From Rhodocyclales bacterium (GTDB lineage: Bacteria > Pseudomonadota > Gammaproteobacteria > Burkholderiales > Rhodocyclaceae), in NCBI GenBank assembly GCA_016235165.1, contig JACRLX010000050.1:79665-143664 (forward strand): a stretch of 64,000 nt of DNA. The letters are read 5' to 3'. Each line of letters opens with the position of its first letter. The first letter of the stretch is position 1. The position numbers were made by a program, and so were the translations under genes. The notes beneath the pieces were generated by a model. It searched no databases, was not told the DNA's origin, and worked only from the letters and a program-made list of their open reading frames with translations. This document shows positions 41,105 through 49,741 of this stretch, piece after piece.

Positions 41105-41829
41105 TTCCTCAGATCCTCGACCCGCGGCAGGTAGTTGAGCGAGAACACCTCGTCGGGGAAGTCGCGCTTCTTGATGTTGGCATAGAGCATCACCGACTTG
41201 TAGCCCTGATGGAGCGGGCTGTCGGTTTCGATCGTCGCCGGGCGCCTGATGCCGCCGCCGAAGTCCTTGCTGTCCTTGAAGCGCAGCGTCTTGATCAGCA
41301 TGCCGCTCGCCGCGTAGCACTCGATCACGGTCGGCAACAGCGCCTTCCTGTCCACCCACATCCTGAGCTTGTCGTAGGCCACCTCGTTGGTCCTGGCCTT
41401 GAGCGTCAGCAGGTAAGCGTCCTTCTCCTCGGCGGCCGACTCGACCGCGTATTCCTCGGCGTAGTCGATGCGCAGGATGTCGGCGTTGTTGAATACGCCG
41501 CCGGTCACCGATTGCAGGCTGGTGATGCGCATCGGCTTGCCGACCTCGGGAATGTAAAGCCACATGTTGTCGCCCAGGCGCAGCGTGGCGCGGCCCTTGT
41601 CGCTCTGCGGCGCGAGAAAGAGCGCGACGATCCTGTCGCGGCCCTTCTTCACCGAGTAGAGCACGAACTCCTTCTTCTGGCCGTTCGGCTCGATGTTGAT
41701 GAGCTTGCGCATCATCTCGTAGGACTCGGGTTCGAGGTTGCGGTCGACCTTCTTGAGGATCGCGGTTCCGTCCAGCGCCATAGCTGGAAAAGCGAGCAGG
41801 AAGGTCAGCAGGGCGAGCAGTTGCTTCAT
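41101..41829 (-). CDS. Outer-membrane lipoprotein-sorting (LolA-like) protein
   Basis: Signal peptide; KKVDRNLEPESYEMMRKLINIEPNGQKKEFVLYSVKKGRDR. Confidence 0.78.
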   Translation of the reverse strand: MKQLLALLTFLLAFPAMALDGTAILKKVDRNLEPESYEMMRKLINIEPNGQKKEFVLYSVKKGRDRIVALFLAPQSDKGRATLRLGDNMWLYIPEVGKPMRITSLQSVTGGVFNNADILRIDYAEEYAVESAAEEKDAYLLTLKARTNEVAYDKLRMWVDRKALLPTVIECYAASGMLIKTLRFKDSKDFGGGIRRPATIETDSPLHQGYKSVMLYANIKKRDFPDEVFSLNYLPRVEDLRK

Positions 41830-41838
41830 GATGGTTTC

Positions 41839-43086
41839 CTAAACATGGCGCAGCGCCTGGATGGGGTCGAGGCGCGAGGCCTTCCACGCCGGTTGCAGGC
41901 TGGCGATGACGGCGACGACGACCACCAGCGCGGCGATGGCCAGCACGTCGCCTGCGGCAATCGACGGTGCCATGACCAGCCCCTGCTGCTGGCCGAAGTT
42001 GAAGGTGGGCTGCCAGAGCTTGATACCAGCGATGGCGGCAAGGCTCAGCACGATGCCCGCCAGCGTGCCGGCCAGCCCCAGCATCAGGCCCTCGGCGAGG
42101 AACAGCGAGAGGATGCGCGAAGGCGGCGTGCCGATCGCGGCGATGGTGCCGATTTCGCGGATGCGCTCGAACACCGCCATCATCATCACGTTCATCACCG
42201 CGACCAGCACGATGGAGATCAGCATGATCTTGATGAACAGGGTCATCAGGTCGATCATCTTCGCCAGATTGGCGAAGGGCGAGAGCTCGGCCCAAGTGTG
42301 CACCTCCAGCACCGGCTTGCCTTCCTTGTTGCTCGCATTTTCCAGCGCGACCTTGATCTGGCCGCTGCTTTGGTCGAGGCGCGAGAAGTCCTTCAGCCGC
42401 ACGGCGTATTCGCTGACTTCGGCTTCGCCCATGCGCAGCAGTTCGCGCGCATCGTCGATATGCACGTAGCCGTCGCGTCCCCCCGGCCCGGTAACGCCTT
42501 CGAGCACGCCACGCACGACGAAGGTCTTGCCATTCACCGAGCCGTCGCGGTTGGTGGCGACCACCACCGCGGTGTCGCCGACCTTCGTCTTCATTCCGCG
42601 CGCCAGCAGTTGCGGGATGACGATCTGGCCGCGCCCGACCAGCGGCCCGTTCTTGTCGCCTTCGACCATGCGACCGGGCAGCAAGGGCGTGGTTGCAGCC
42701 TCACGCGCCGGGTCGACGCCGTTCACGCGGATGCTCGTCGTCTCGGCGAAGTTGCTGAACATGCCGCCGAACTTGACCCGCGGCGACCAGGTTTCGACCG
42801 CCGGGTTGGCCTCTAGCGCCTCCTCGACCTTGGCCGCCATCTGCGGCTTCATGTTGAGGTTGAGCGGCAGGTTGTCGATCGAGGCGACATAGCCCTTGCG
42901 ATGCACCTGCAGGTGGCCCAGCACCGAATCGGTAATCTGGCCGACCATCATGGCCTTGAAGGAACCGGCCACGGCGATGAACAGCAGCACCGCCACCATG
43001 CCGATCACGATCAAGAGCAGGGTCAGCGCGGTGCGGCGGCGGTAGCGCAGCAGGTTGCGGCTGGCAATGCCAAGGATGTCAAACAC
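41839..43086 (-). CDS. ABC transporter permease (FtsX/LolC-like)
   Basis: NLLRYRRRTALTLLLIVIGMVAVLLF..., C-terminal FtsX TM block. Confidence 0.88.
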   Translation of the reverse strand: MFDILGIASRNLLRYRRRTALTLLLIVIGMVAVLLFIAVAGSFKAMMVGQITDSVLGHLQVHRKGYVASIDNLPLNLNMKPQMAAKVEEALEANPAVETWSPRVKFGGMFSNFAETTSIRVNGVDPAREAATTPLLPGRMVEGDKNGPLVGRGQIVIPQLLARGMKTKVGDTAVVVATNRDGSVNGKTFVVRGVLEGVTGPGGRDGYVHIDDARELLRMGEAEVSEYAVRLKDFSRLDQSSGQIKVALENASNKEGKPVLEVHTWAELSPFANLAKMIDLMTLFIKIMLISIVLVAVMNVMMMAVFERIREIGTIAAIGTPPSRILSLFLAEGLMLGLAGTLAGIVLSLAAIAGIKLWQPTFNFGQQQGLVMAPSIAAGDVLAIAALVVVVAVIASLQPAWKASRLDPIQALRHV

Positions 43087-43768
43087 GATGGCCTCCGTTC
43101 TGCAAACGTCCGTCTTCCAGCGAGAAAGTGACTTCCGCTTCGCCCATGATCTTCGGGTCATGGGTGGAGAATATGAAAGTGGTGCCGAACTCGTCGCGCA
43201 TTTGCTTCATCAGTTCGAGGATGCGGTAGGCGGTGTCGTGGTCGAGGTTGGCGGTCGGCTCGTCGGCCAGCACCAGCTTCGGCTTGCTGACCAGCGCGCG
43301 CGCCACGGCGACGCGCTGCTTCTGGCCGCCGGAAATCTGGTCGGGACGCTTGTCGGCCTGATCGCTCATGCCCACGGCGGCCAGCAGGCGCAGCACCTGG
43401 TCGCGGCGCTTTTCCGCCGGCCAGTTCAACACCATGCGCAGCGGGTACTCGACGTTCTCGAACACGGTCAGCACCGGGATCAGGTTGAAGTCCTGGAACA
43501 CGAAGCCGATGTGCTCGCCGCGAAAGCGCGCGGCCGCCTTGCGGTCGAGCGTGGCGATATCGGTGGACAGCAGCTTGAGCGTGCCCGAGGTCGGATGGTC
43601 GAGGCAGCCGAGCATGTTGAGCAGCGTGCTCTTGCCGCTGCCCGAAGGGCCGACGAAGGCGACGAAGGAGGCCGGCGCGATGGCGAAATCCACGCCCTTG
43701 ATCGCCGGCACGTCGATGTCGCCGGCGCGGTAGGTCTTGGTGAGATTGTGCGCGGTGACGAGGCTCAT
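43079..43768 (-). CDS. ABC transporter ATP-binding protein (LolD/MacB-like)
   Basis: [18 protein letters not shown] Walker [16 protein letters not shown] signature, LVLADEPT Walker B. Confidence 0.95.
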   Translation of the reverse strand: MSLVTAHNLTKTYRAGDIDVPAIKGVDFAIAPASFVAFVGPSGSGKSTLLNMLGCLDHPTSGTLKLLSTDIATLDRKAAARFRGEHIGFVFQDFNLIPVLTVFENVEYPLRMVLNWPAEKRRDQVLRLLAAVGMSDQADKRPDQISGGQKQRVAVARALVSKPKLVLADEPTANLDHDTAYRILELMKQMRDEFGTTFIFSTHDPKIMGEAEVTFSLEDGRLQNGGHRV

Positions 43769-43780
43769 GATGGGTCCGGC

Positions 43781-44530
43781 CTATTGGCAGTTGTTGTGCA
43801 GCTTCCACTTCTCGGCATGGCCCATGGCCACGGCGAAGGCCGGCGGCGTGCAGCGGTCGGCCTCGGTGACCGCTTCCGTGGCGCCGGGATGGGCCATCAT
43901 CGGCCGTGCTGCCAGCGACTCGGCGGCGGGGAAGGCCTGCGAGCCAACGACGGCCATCAGGGCGAGGTAGGTTGCCACGATCGCCGTGCCGCCGGCGCCG
44001 ACTTTCTGCGTCGGGTGCGGCACGAAGACCTCGCAGCTGCCGCCCGCGCATAGCTGCGCCCGGCGGCCGGGCAGGGCGTTGTAAATCTTGCAGCCGATGC
44101 AGATGCCGAAGGCGGCCTCGAAGAACATCAGCGTCAGGCAAGAAGCGCAGACCAGCATGTTGATCGGCCCGATCACGTTGTTGATCACGATCAACCACAG
44201 CATGGCGATCGCCAGCAGCCAGCCGATGGCCCAGGCAAAGCGCTTCTGCGGCGCGCCGACCCATTCCGGCGCCTGCCCGCGCACGGCGAAGCGCGCCGCG
44301 ATCATCGACGGCGCGTAGCGCGGATTGACGAACAGGCGGAGCGTGAAATCGATCAGGAAGGCGATCACGAAAATCTTGGTCGGGCGGAAGTTGCCGACGA
44401 ACCAGGCGCTGGAAAAAGTCATGAAGGCGAACAGGAACAGGATGCCCGCCGCGGCGCGCACCTCGCGTTCGTTGAGTACCGGTACGTCGTAACCGGGCAG
44501 CGTTTCGCCGAATCCGAATATCTTGCTCAT
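43781..44530 (-). CDS. DUF4395 membrane protein
   Basis: GILFLFAFMTFSSAWFVGNFRPTKIFVIAFLIDFTLRLFVNPRYAPS. Confidence 0.75.
   Translation of the reverse strand: MSKIFGFGETLPGYDVPVLNEREVRAAAGILFLFAFMTFSSAWFVGNFRPTKIFVIAFLIDFTLRLFVNPRYAPSMIAARFAVRGQAPEWVGAPQKRFAWAIGWLLAIAMLWLIVINNVIGPINMLVCASCLTLMFFEAAFGICIGCKIYNALPGRRAQLCAGGSCEVFVPHPTQKVGAGGTAIVATYLALMAVVGSQAFPAAESLAARPMMAHPGATEAVTEADRCTPPAFAVAMGHAEKWKLHNNCQ
43979..44010 (-). repeat. KVGAG-type dispersed repeat (CGCAGAAAGTCGGCGCCGGCGGCACGGCGATC)
   Basis: In frame in DUF4395 protein: QKVGAGGTAI. Confidence 0.78.
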
Positions 44531-44600
44531 GTCCAGCTCCTTGTCTGTCGATGAGCGCATTTGACCGCAATCCGGCGGGCGCCACGTTACCGCCTGCCGC

Positions 44601-44650
44601 CGTTTTGCATCGCCCGGTTGCGCAAGCGGGGCTTGTTACGCTGCGTTACA
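44601..44650 (+). promoter_or_regulatory. Shared promoter-like module, copy A
   Basis: CGTTTTGCATCGC-N21-GTTACGCTGCGTTACA. Confidence 0.6.
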
Positions 44651-44712
44651 AAGCGCAGGGTCGGTGGGGGGCAGCAGCCGGCGCTCGGAGGCGACGGGCT
44701 ATACCTTTGCCG

Positions 44713-46170
44713 TCAATTGCGCAGGCCCGCGGCCACGTCGCGGAATGCCGCCAGCGCCGCTTCCAGGTGATCGATGATCTCCTGTTGCAGCACATCGGGC
44801 GGCGGCAACTGATCCAGATCGTCGAGGCTGTCGTCTTTGAGCCAGAAGATGTCCAGGCTGGCCTTGTCGCGGGCAACGAGTTCATCGTAAGCGAAGTGGC
44901 GGAAGCGTTCGCTCTCCTTACGTTCGTGCCGGTTCTCCGGGTTGTAGCAGGCGACGAAATCGCGCAGGTCATCGGGCTTCAGCGTCTTGGTCTTGAGCGT
45001 GAAATGCTTGTTGGTGCGCAGATCGTAGATCCACACGCCCTGGGTATGCCGCTTGCCATCCTTTGGCTTGGCATCGAAGAACAGCACGTTGGCCTTGACC
45101 CCCTGGGCATAGAAAATGCCCGTGGGCAGGCGCAGCAGGGTATGCACGTCGCAGGTTTCCAACAGCTTGCGGCGAATCTTCTCGCCCGCGCCACCCTCGA
45201 ACAGCACATTGTCGGGCAGCACCACGGCGGCCTTGCCATCCAGCTTCAGCATGCTGACGATGTGCTGGAGGAAGTTGAGCTGCTTGTTCGAGGTGGTTTC
45301 CCAGAAGTCCTGTCGCTCGTAGGTCAGCGCATCCTTATCCTCCTCGCCTTCCTCGTTGGTGATGGTCATGCTGCTCTTCTTGCCGAAAGGCGGATTGGCC
45401 AAGACATAATCGACCTTTTGCCGCGGCTCGGCGACCAAGGCATCGGAGCGTTCCACCGCCGGTTCGCCGTCGAGCTCTCCGACGTTGTGCAGAAACAGGT
45501 TCATCAGGCACAGGCGCCGCGTATTCGGCACGATCTCGTTGCCGTGGAAGGTCTGGTCGCGCAGGAACTCCTTTTGCCGCTTGTTGAGCTTGGCACCGGG
45601 GCGGTTCAGCCAGTTGTAGGCGCCGAGAAAGAAGCCGCCGGTGCCGCAGGCCGGATCGCCGATGGTCTTCATCGGCTCGGGGCGCACGCAGGTCACCATC
45701 GCCTCGATCAGGGCGCGCGGCGTGAAGTACTGTCCGGCGCCGCTCTTGGTGTCTTCCGCGTTCTTCTGCAACAGTCCTTCGTAAAGATCGCCCTTGGTGT
45801 CGGCGCCGAGGCTGATCCACTTCTCGGCGTCGATCATCTGCACCAGTCGCGCCAGCTTGGCCGGATCCTGGATCTTGTTTTGCGCCTTGAAGAAGATCGC
45901 CCCCAGCATCCCCGGCTCCTGGCCCAGCTTGTGGAGGACGGTCAGGTAGTGGGCCTCCAGCGGTTCGCCGGTCTTGGCGCGCAGGCTGGCCCAGTCGCAA
46001 CTGCGCGGTACATGGGTGTTGCGGCCGTAGGGCGGCTGCGCGTACTCGTGGGCGAGCTTGAGGAACAGCAGGTAGGTGAGCTGCTCCAGGTAGTCGCCAT
46101 AGCCGACGCCGTCGTCGCGCAGAGTGTGGCAGAAGTTCCAGATTTTCTGGACCAGGGTGGAAGCGTTCAT
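44713..46170 (-). CDS. hsdM: Type I restriction-modification methyltransferase subunit
   Basis: DPACGTGGFFLGAYNWL and NPPFGKKSS motifs; HsdM N-terminus. Confidence 0.95.
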   Translation of the reverse strand: MNASTLVQKIWNFCHTLRDDGVGYGDYLEQLTYLLFLKLAHEYAQPPYGRNTHVPRSCDWASLRAKTGEPLEAHYLTVLHKLGQEPGMLGAIFFKAQNKIQDPAKLARLVQMIDAEKWISLGADTKGDLYEGLLQKNAEDTKSGAGQYFTPRALIEAMVTCVRPEPMKTIGDPACGTGGFFLGAYNWLNRPGAKLNKRQKEFLRDQTFHGNEIVPNTRRLCLMNLFLHNVGELDGEPAVERSDALVAEPRQKVDYVLANPPFGKKSSMTITNEEGEEDKDALTYERQDFWETTSNKQLNFLQHIVSMLKLDGKAAVVLPDNVLFEGGAGEKIRRKLLETCDVHTLLRLPTGIFYAQGVKANVLFFDAKPKDGKRHTQGVWIYDLRTNKHFTLKTKTLKPDDLRDFVACYNPENRHERKESERFRHFAYDELVARDKASLDIFWLKDDSLDDLDQLPPPDVLQQEIIDHLEAALAAFRDVAAGLRN

Positions 46171-46212
46171 CGACGTCGGGGAACTGGCTGTCTATGCATC
46201 TAGTCTGTGTGG

Positions 46213-46241
46213 CAATTGTCGCCACAACGTGGCGACAATTG
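46213..46241. promoter_or_regulatory. Perfect 13-bp inverted repeat upstream of hsdM (candidate operator)
   Basis: CAATTGTCGCCAC-AAC-GTGGCGACAATTG; no poly-T tract following. Confidence 0.7.
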
Positions 46242-46252
46242 TGCTCTTGTCA

Positions 46253-46951
46253 TCACGTTATCGCCTTGACTGCCCGCACTTCGAAATCGCGGGCTTGTGA
46301 ACAATGCTGCTTTACAGAGCCTTCCCAAGCGAACGTCAGCGCGGCGGCGCGCGCCGAATACTCGCGGGGGCTCTTGCGCACCCGCTGCGCCTTAGGCAAG
46401 CCAGCGAGTATCCCTGCTATGTTCATTTCGCACTCGATTTCAGTCATTAAGTCTTGCTCGTTGGACAACAATGCTGCCGCAAGCCAGGCTTCCGTGGCTT
46501 TGGACGGAATGCACACCACGGTCTTTGGGCCAAGCATTGCGACGCCGAGCCACGCGCGGAGCAGGTCGTGAATCGGTGCCACCGTTGCCGAAGGAGGAGG
46601 ACAGGGCTGCGCAATCGGCATAGGCGGGAGTCCACGATCAACAGCCATCTGTGCTACGGCCGGCCCATAGTCCGCATAGGATTTCCCCGCGACATCGGCG
46701 TCCAGGTGCAGAATCAGCAAGTCGAAGCCTTCGAGTTTCGGATCGTCTTCGAGGGCCGCGTACCCTGCCTGACGGAAGGCCTGGCACCACTTCAGTACTC
46801 CACCCCAGCCGGAGCCCATCTGTGGCTGACTGGGTTCCGGTTGAAGCTGAGTCAACACAAACGGTTGTTCCAGGAATGCCCGTAGCGCCGCCTCGATCAC
46901 TACGACGTCGGTCGGTCCCTCGGCCACTAGACCGATGCGCAGCTCAGACAT
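46253..46951 (-). CDS. DUF4276-family TOPRIM-like protein
   Basis: LVAEGPTDVVVIEAALRAF, LHLDADVAG, PSKATEAWLAAAL. Confidence 0.75.
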   Translation of the reverse strand: MSELRIGLVAEGPTDVVVIEAALRAFLEQPFVLTQLQPEPSQPQMGSGWGGVLKWCQAFRQAGYAALEDDPKLEGFDLLILHLDADVAGKSYADYGPAVAQMAVDRGLPPMPIAQPCPPPSATVAPIHDLLRAWLGVAMLGPKTVVCIPSKATEAWLAAALLSNEQDLMTEIECEMNIAGILAGLPKAQRVRKSPREYSARAAALTFAWEGSVKQHCSQARDFEVRAVKAIT

Positions 46952-48122
46952 TCGGCACGGCGCCCAGATTGCCCATCAGCCACAAACGCGAGAGGGGGTA
47001 GGTTTCGTTCAGCCTCAGTAGCTCCGCGCTTGGCTCGATGGACCGTACACAGGTATGTCCTTCGCTGTTGCGCTCCACCGCAAACAGGCGGACTGTCTCA
47101 TCGCTCAGGTCCAGACCGTCCAATACGGCCGGATTGTGAGCGGTAAAGAGCAATTGCCGCCCGGAACCCGACTTCCGCAGCCAAGCGGAGAGTCTTTCGG
47201 TAAGCCGCGAGACCAATCGCGGATTCAGAGCTTGATCCAGGTTGTCGATCGCCAGCATCCGCGGCGCATTGGGTGCCAGGCACAAGATCGCGCAGTAGAG
47301 GACGTAGAGCGCGCCCTCGCTGGCGTCGTAGGCGGTAAGAGTGTTACGGCTCTTCTTCATGAAGCGGTCGGCAAACTTGAGGACTTCCTTGGTGCGGGCG
47401 ACCGAAGGCGATAGCAAAGAGCCGGCAGCTGCTGTCGTCTGTATGTCTGCCACCCAATCGAGCAGACCGAATACATCGTCGAGCAGAGCTTCATCCCGAT
47501 CCAGCACGACTTTCCGAAACTCGGCAAATCCCTCGGCCAGTCGCCCCCCGGCCAAGCCGACCGGGCTGCGCGATTGCGGATCGCCGACCATCCCCCGCAG
47601 TGTCGGTGTATTCGGCGAATAGATGGCAAAGTTCTGCAGATACTGCATCAGCTCGAAGGCGGGATTCCGCTCCGGCACCTCCACCACCTTAAGCGCCGCC
47701 AGGCCTGCCGTCGGGGTCAGGTTGCGCTTGTTACGCACGCCATCCGAAACGATTTCGTCGTGGCCGTCATACAAACGTTCGGTCTTGAACGACCAAGCAG
47801 GCTCGGGACTTTCCAAAGGATTAAGGAGCGACACCCGATAAGTCGCACCCTGGTCACTCTCGGCCTTAATGCCAATATGCACCGGCACCTTGCCGGATTC
47901 GAAGGATGTCTTATATAGACGCGGCACCCCGGGGCGGACCCCGCGCCGCAACAGGGCTTCGTCATCCACCTTGCCGTTGGCCGCCGCCCCAAGGACGCCG
48001 ATGGCTTCCAGGATATTGGTCTTGCCGACACCGTTGGCGCCGATGAAACAGTTCAGCCGCCCCAAGGGAAGCTGCATCGTCGCAATCGACTTGAAGCCGT
48101 CGATCTGGATAGTCCGAATCAT
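46944..48122 (-). CDS. AAA/RecF-like ATPase
   Basis: IQIDGFKSIATMQLPLGRLNCFIGANGVGKTNILEAI; MLAIDNLDQALNP; LLFTAHNPAVLD. Confidence 0.88.
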   Translation of the reverse strand: MIRTIQIDGFKSIATMQLPLGRLNCFIGANGVGKTNILEAIGVLGAAANGKVDDEALLRRGVRPGVPRLYKTSFESGKVPVHIGIKAESDQGATYRVSLLNPLESPEPAWSFKTERLYDGHDEIVSDGVRNKRNLTPTAGLAALKVVEVPERNPAFELMQYLQNFAIYSPNTPTLRGMVGDPQSRSPVGLAGGRLAEGFAEFRKVVLDRDEALLDDVFGLLDWVADIQTTAAAGSLLSPSVARTKEVLKFADRFMKKSRNTLTAYDASEGALYVLYCAILCLAPNAPRMLAIDNLDQALNPRLVSRLTERLSAWLRKSGSGRQLLFTAHNPAVLDGLDLSDETVRLFAVERNSEGHTCVRSIEPSAELLRLNETYPLSRLWLMGNLGAVPNV

Positions 48123-49741
48123 GGTTTTATTCTCCTGTGCGTCCGCCGGTTGCCCGAACCGGGGGCGGCGGTTTCGGCCGTTCCACGCAGGCCTGCCTTT
48201 CGGCGCGACATTCTCCCTGTTTCTCTGGCATTGCGCTCGGCTTTGATGCGCTCCAGCAGTACGTCGGCGGGTTCGTCGTTGGGGTCTTGAGGGACGATCT
48301 GGCCGGAGAACGCGGCTTTGAGGATGTTCTTGCGTTGGGCGGCGGATTGCTTGAGGCCCGCGGCAACGGAGGCGTCTAGCTGTTTCGCCGCCGAGAGCTG
48401 TTGATCCAGTTGTTCCAAGATCTGCTTCATTTCGACCGAAGGCGGCAGCGGGATTGCGATTTGACGGATTCGCTCTTGCCCGATGTTCCGCATCGATTCT
48501 TGGTTGCCTGATGCAAGTAGTTCAATTTGCGATCTGCCAACTTCGCTGCGCAAACACCCAAGCAACCAGTTCTTGACATCGTCCCATACCACGACGAAGC
48601 GCAAAATCTTGTCACTCAGCATCATGCGCAGACGAACCGACTCGGCGATTACGCAGGCACCGACCAGTTCAATAGTGTTAGCGCGTGAGAACAGGAAGTC
48701 ACCTTCACGTATAAAGAGCCCTTCGTTCATACGTTCGGGGTCAGTGCATGTCTTGCTTTCGCCCTCGTCGTACTCGCCCCATGAGACTGCGCTCACCTTG
48801 ACGACGCCTATCTCACTTGGCCTTGGCGGCCGCTCCACGCACTTGAAGCTCTTTCCGGTTTCAATCTCCGAGAGCAGGGAATCGACGCTTGCCCACGCCC
48901 ACCGCTCCGGCAACGCCGGCAAATCGCTCGTATCGGGCCGCACCGGCTCGGGGTACTTGTCCTGCCAGTCCTTGGGCGGGGTCTTGCCTTGCTCCTTGAA
49001 CTTGGCGAGTTGCTTCGCTTCCCAGCGGGCGCGGCGCTCGCGCAGGATGCGCTCCAGCAGTTGCGCGCCGGTTTCATTCGCCGTCTCTCCAGCGCCGACT
49101 TTTGCTTCGGCTCGCCATTGCGCGGTCAGTGAACCCTCTACGGCCGATTTCAACAGCGATTGCCGGTACTGGGCGAGCTTCTTCTGCGCCGCCTTGAGCT
49201 CGGCCACGCCGGCATCGAGGTCCGAGAGTAGTTCTTCGAGTTTTTCGACGATTCGGGTTTGTTCGGCAGTGGGCGGCAGAAGAATGTCCATGCCCAGCAA
49301 TACTTCCTGGTTGAGATTCGCCATCGTCGAGCCAACTGATGCCTCAAGCAAATAATTGACTGAGGCGTCGCTAGACAAGTAATGCTGCAAGAAATCTGGG
49401 ACAAGACCTTTCGCACTCCGAATGACCAACGATCCAGTACCGCAGAGCCAGCCCGATTGGTGAGACCTAACGACAGCGCAGCGACCCATTTCGCCCCTGC
49501 GTCCTATAACGATGTCGCCGGACTCAACCCTGAACTCGCTCAACCGCGCAGCGGTTTCGGCACTGACACGATGCTTCGCTGTCGGCGATATGCTCCCATT
49601 GGCTATGTGCATCGGATTGATTATGGGAATGCCGTCCGCGACATAGTCAGACTGATGTAGCGAACTCCCGAACGGTCCCGTTTTCAGTGAAACAAGTTCT
49701 CGCAGCTTGGTAGCGACCCAGTCGGAGGGAATACAACTCAC
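48119..49741 (-). CDS. hsdS: Type I restriction-modification specificity subunit
   Basis: Two target-recognition regions and conserved LLERIL.ERRARWE / ILKAAFSGQIVPQDPNDEPADVLLERI repeats. Confidence 0.93.
   Translation of the reverse strand: MSCIPSDWVATKLRELVSLKTGPFGSSLHQSDYVADGIPIINPMHIANGSISPTAKHRVSAETAARLSEFRVESGDIVIGRRGEMGRCAVVRSHQSGWLCGTGSLVIRSAKGLVPDFLQHYLSSDASVNYLLEASVGSTMANLNQEVLLGMDILLPPTAEQTRIVEKLEELLSDLDAGVAELKAAQKKLAQYRQSLLKSAVEGSLTAQWRAEAKVGAGETANETGAQLLERILRERRARWEAKQLAKFKEQGKTPPKDWQDKYPEPVRPDTSDLPALPERWAWASVDSLLSEIETGKSFKCVERPPRPSEIGVVKVSAVSWGEYDEGESKTCTDPERMNEGLFIREGDFLFSRANTIELVGACVIAESVRLRMMLSDKILRFVVVWDDVKNWLLGCLRSEVGRSQIELLASGNQESMRNIGQERIRQIAIPLPPSVEMKQILEQLDQQLSAAKQLDASVAAGLKQSAAQRKNILKAAFSGQIVPQDPNDEPADVLLERIKAERNARETGRMSRRKAGLRGTAETAAPGSGNRRTHRRIKP
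49077..49105 (-). repeat. KVGAG-type dispersed repeat (GCAAAAGTCGGCGCTGGAGAGACGGCGAA)
   Basis: In frame in HsdS: AKVGAGETAN. Confidence 0.78.
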
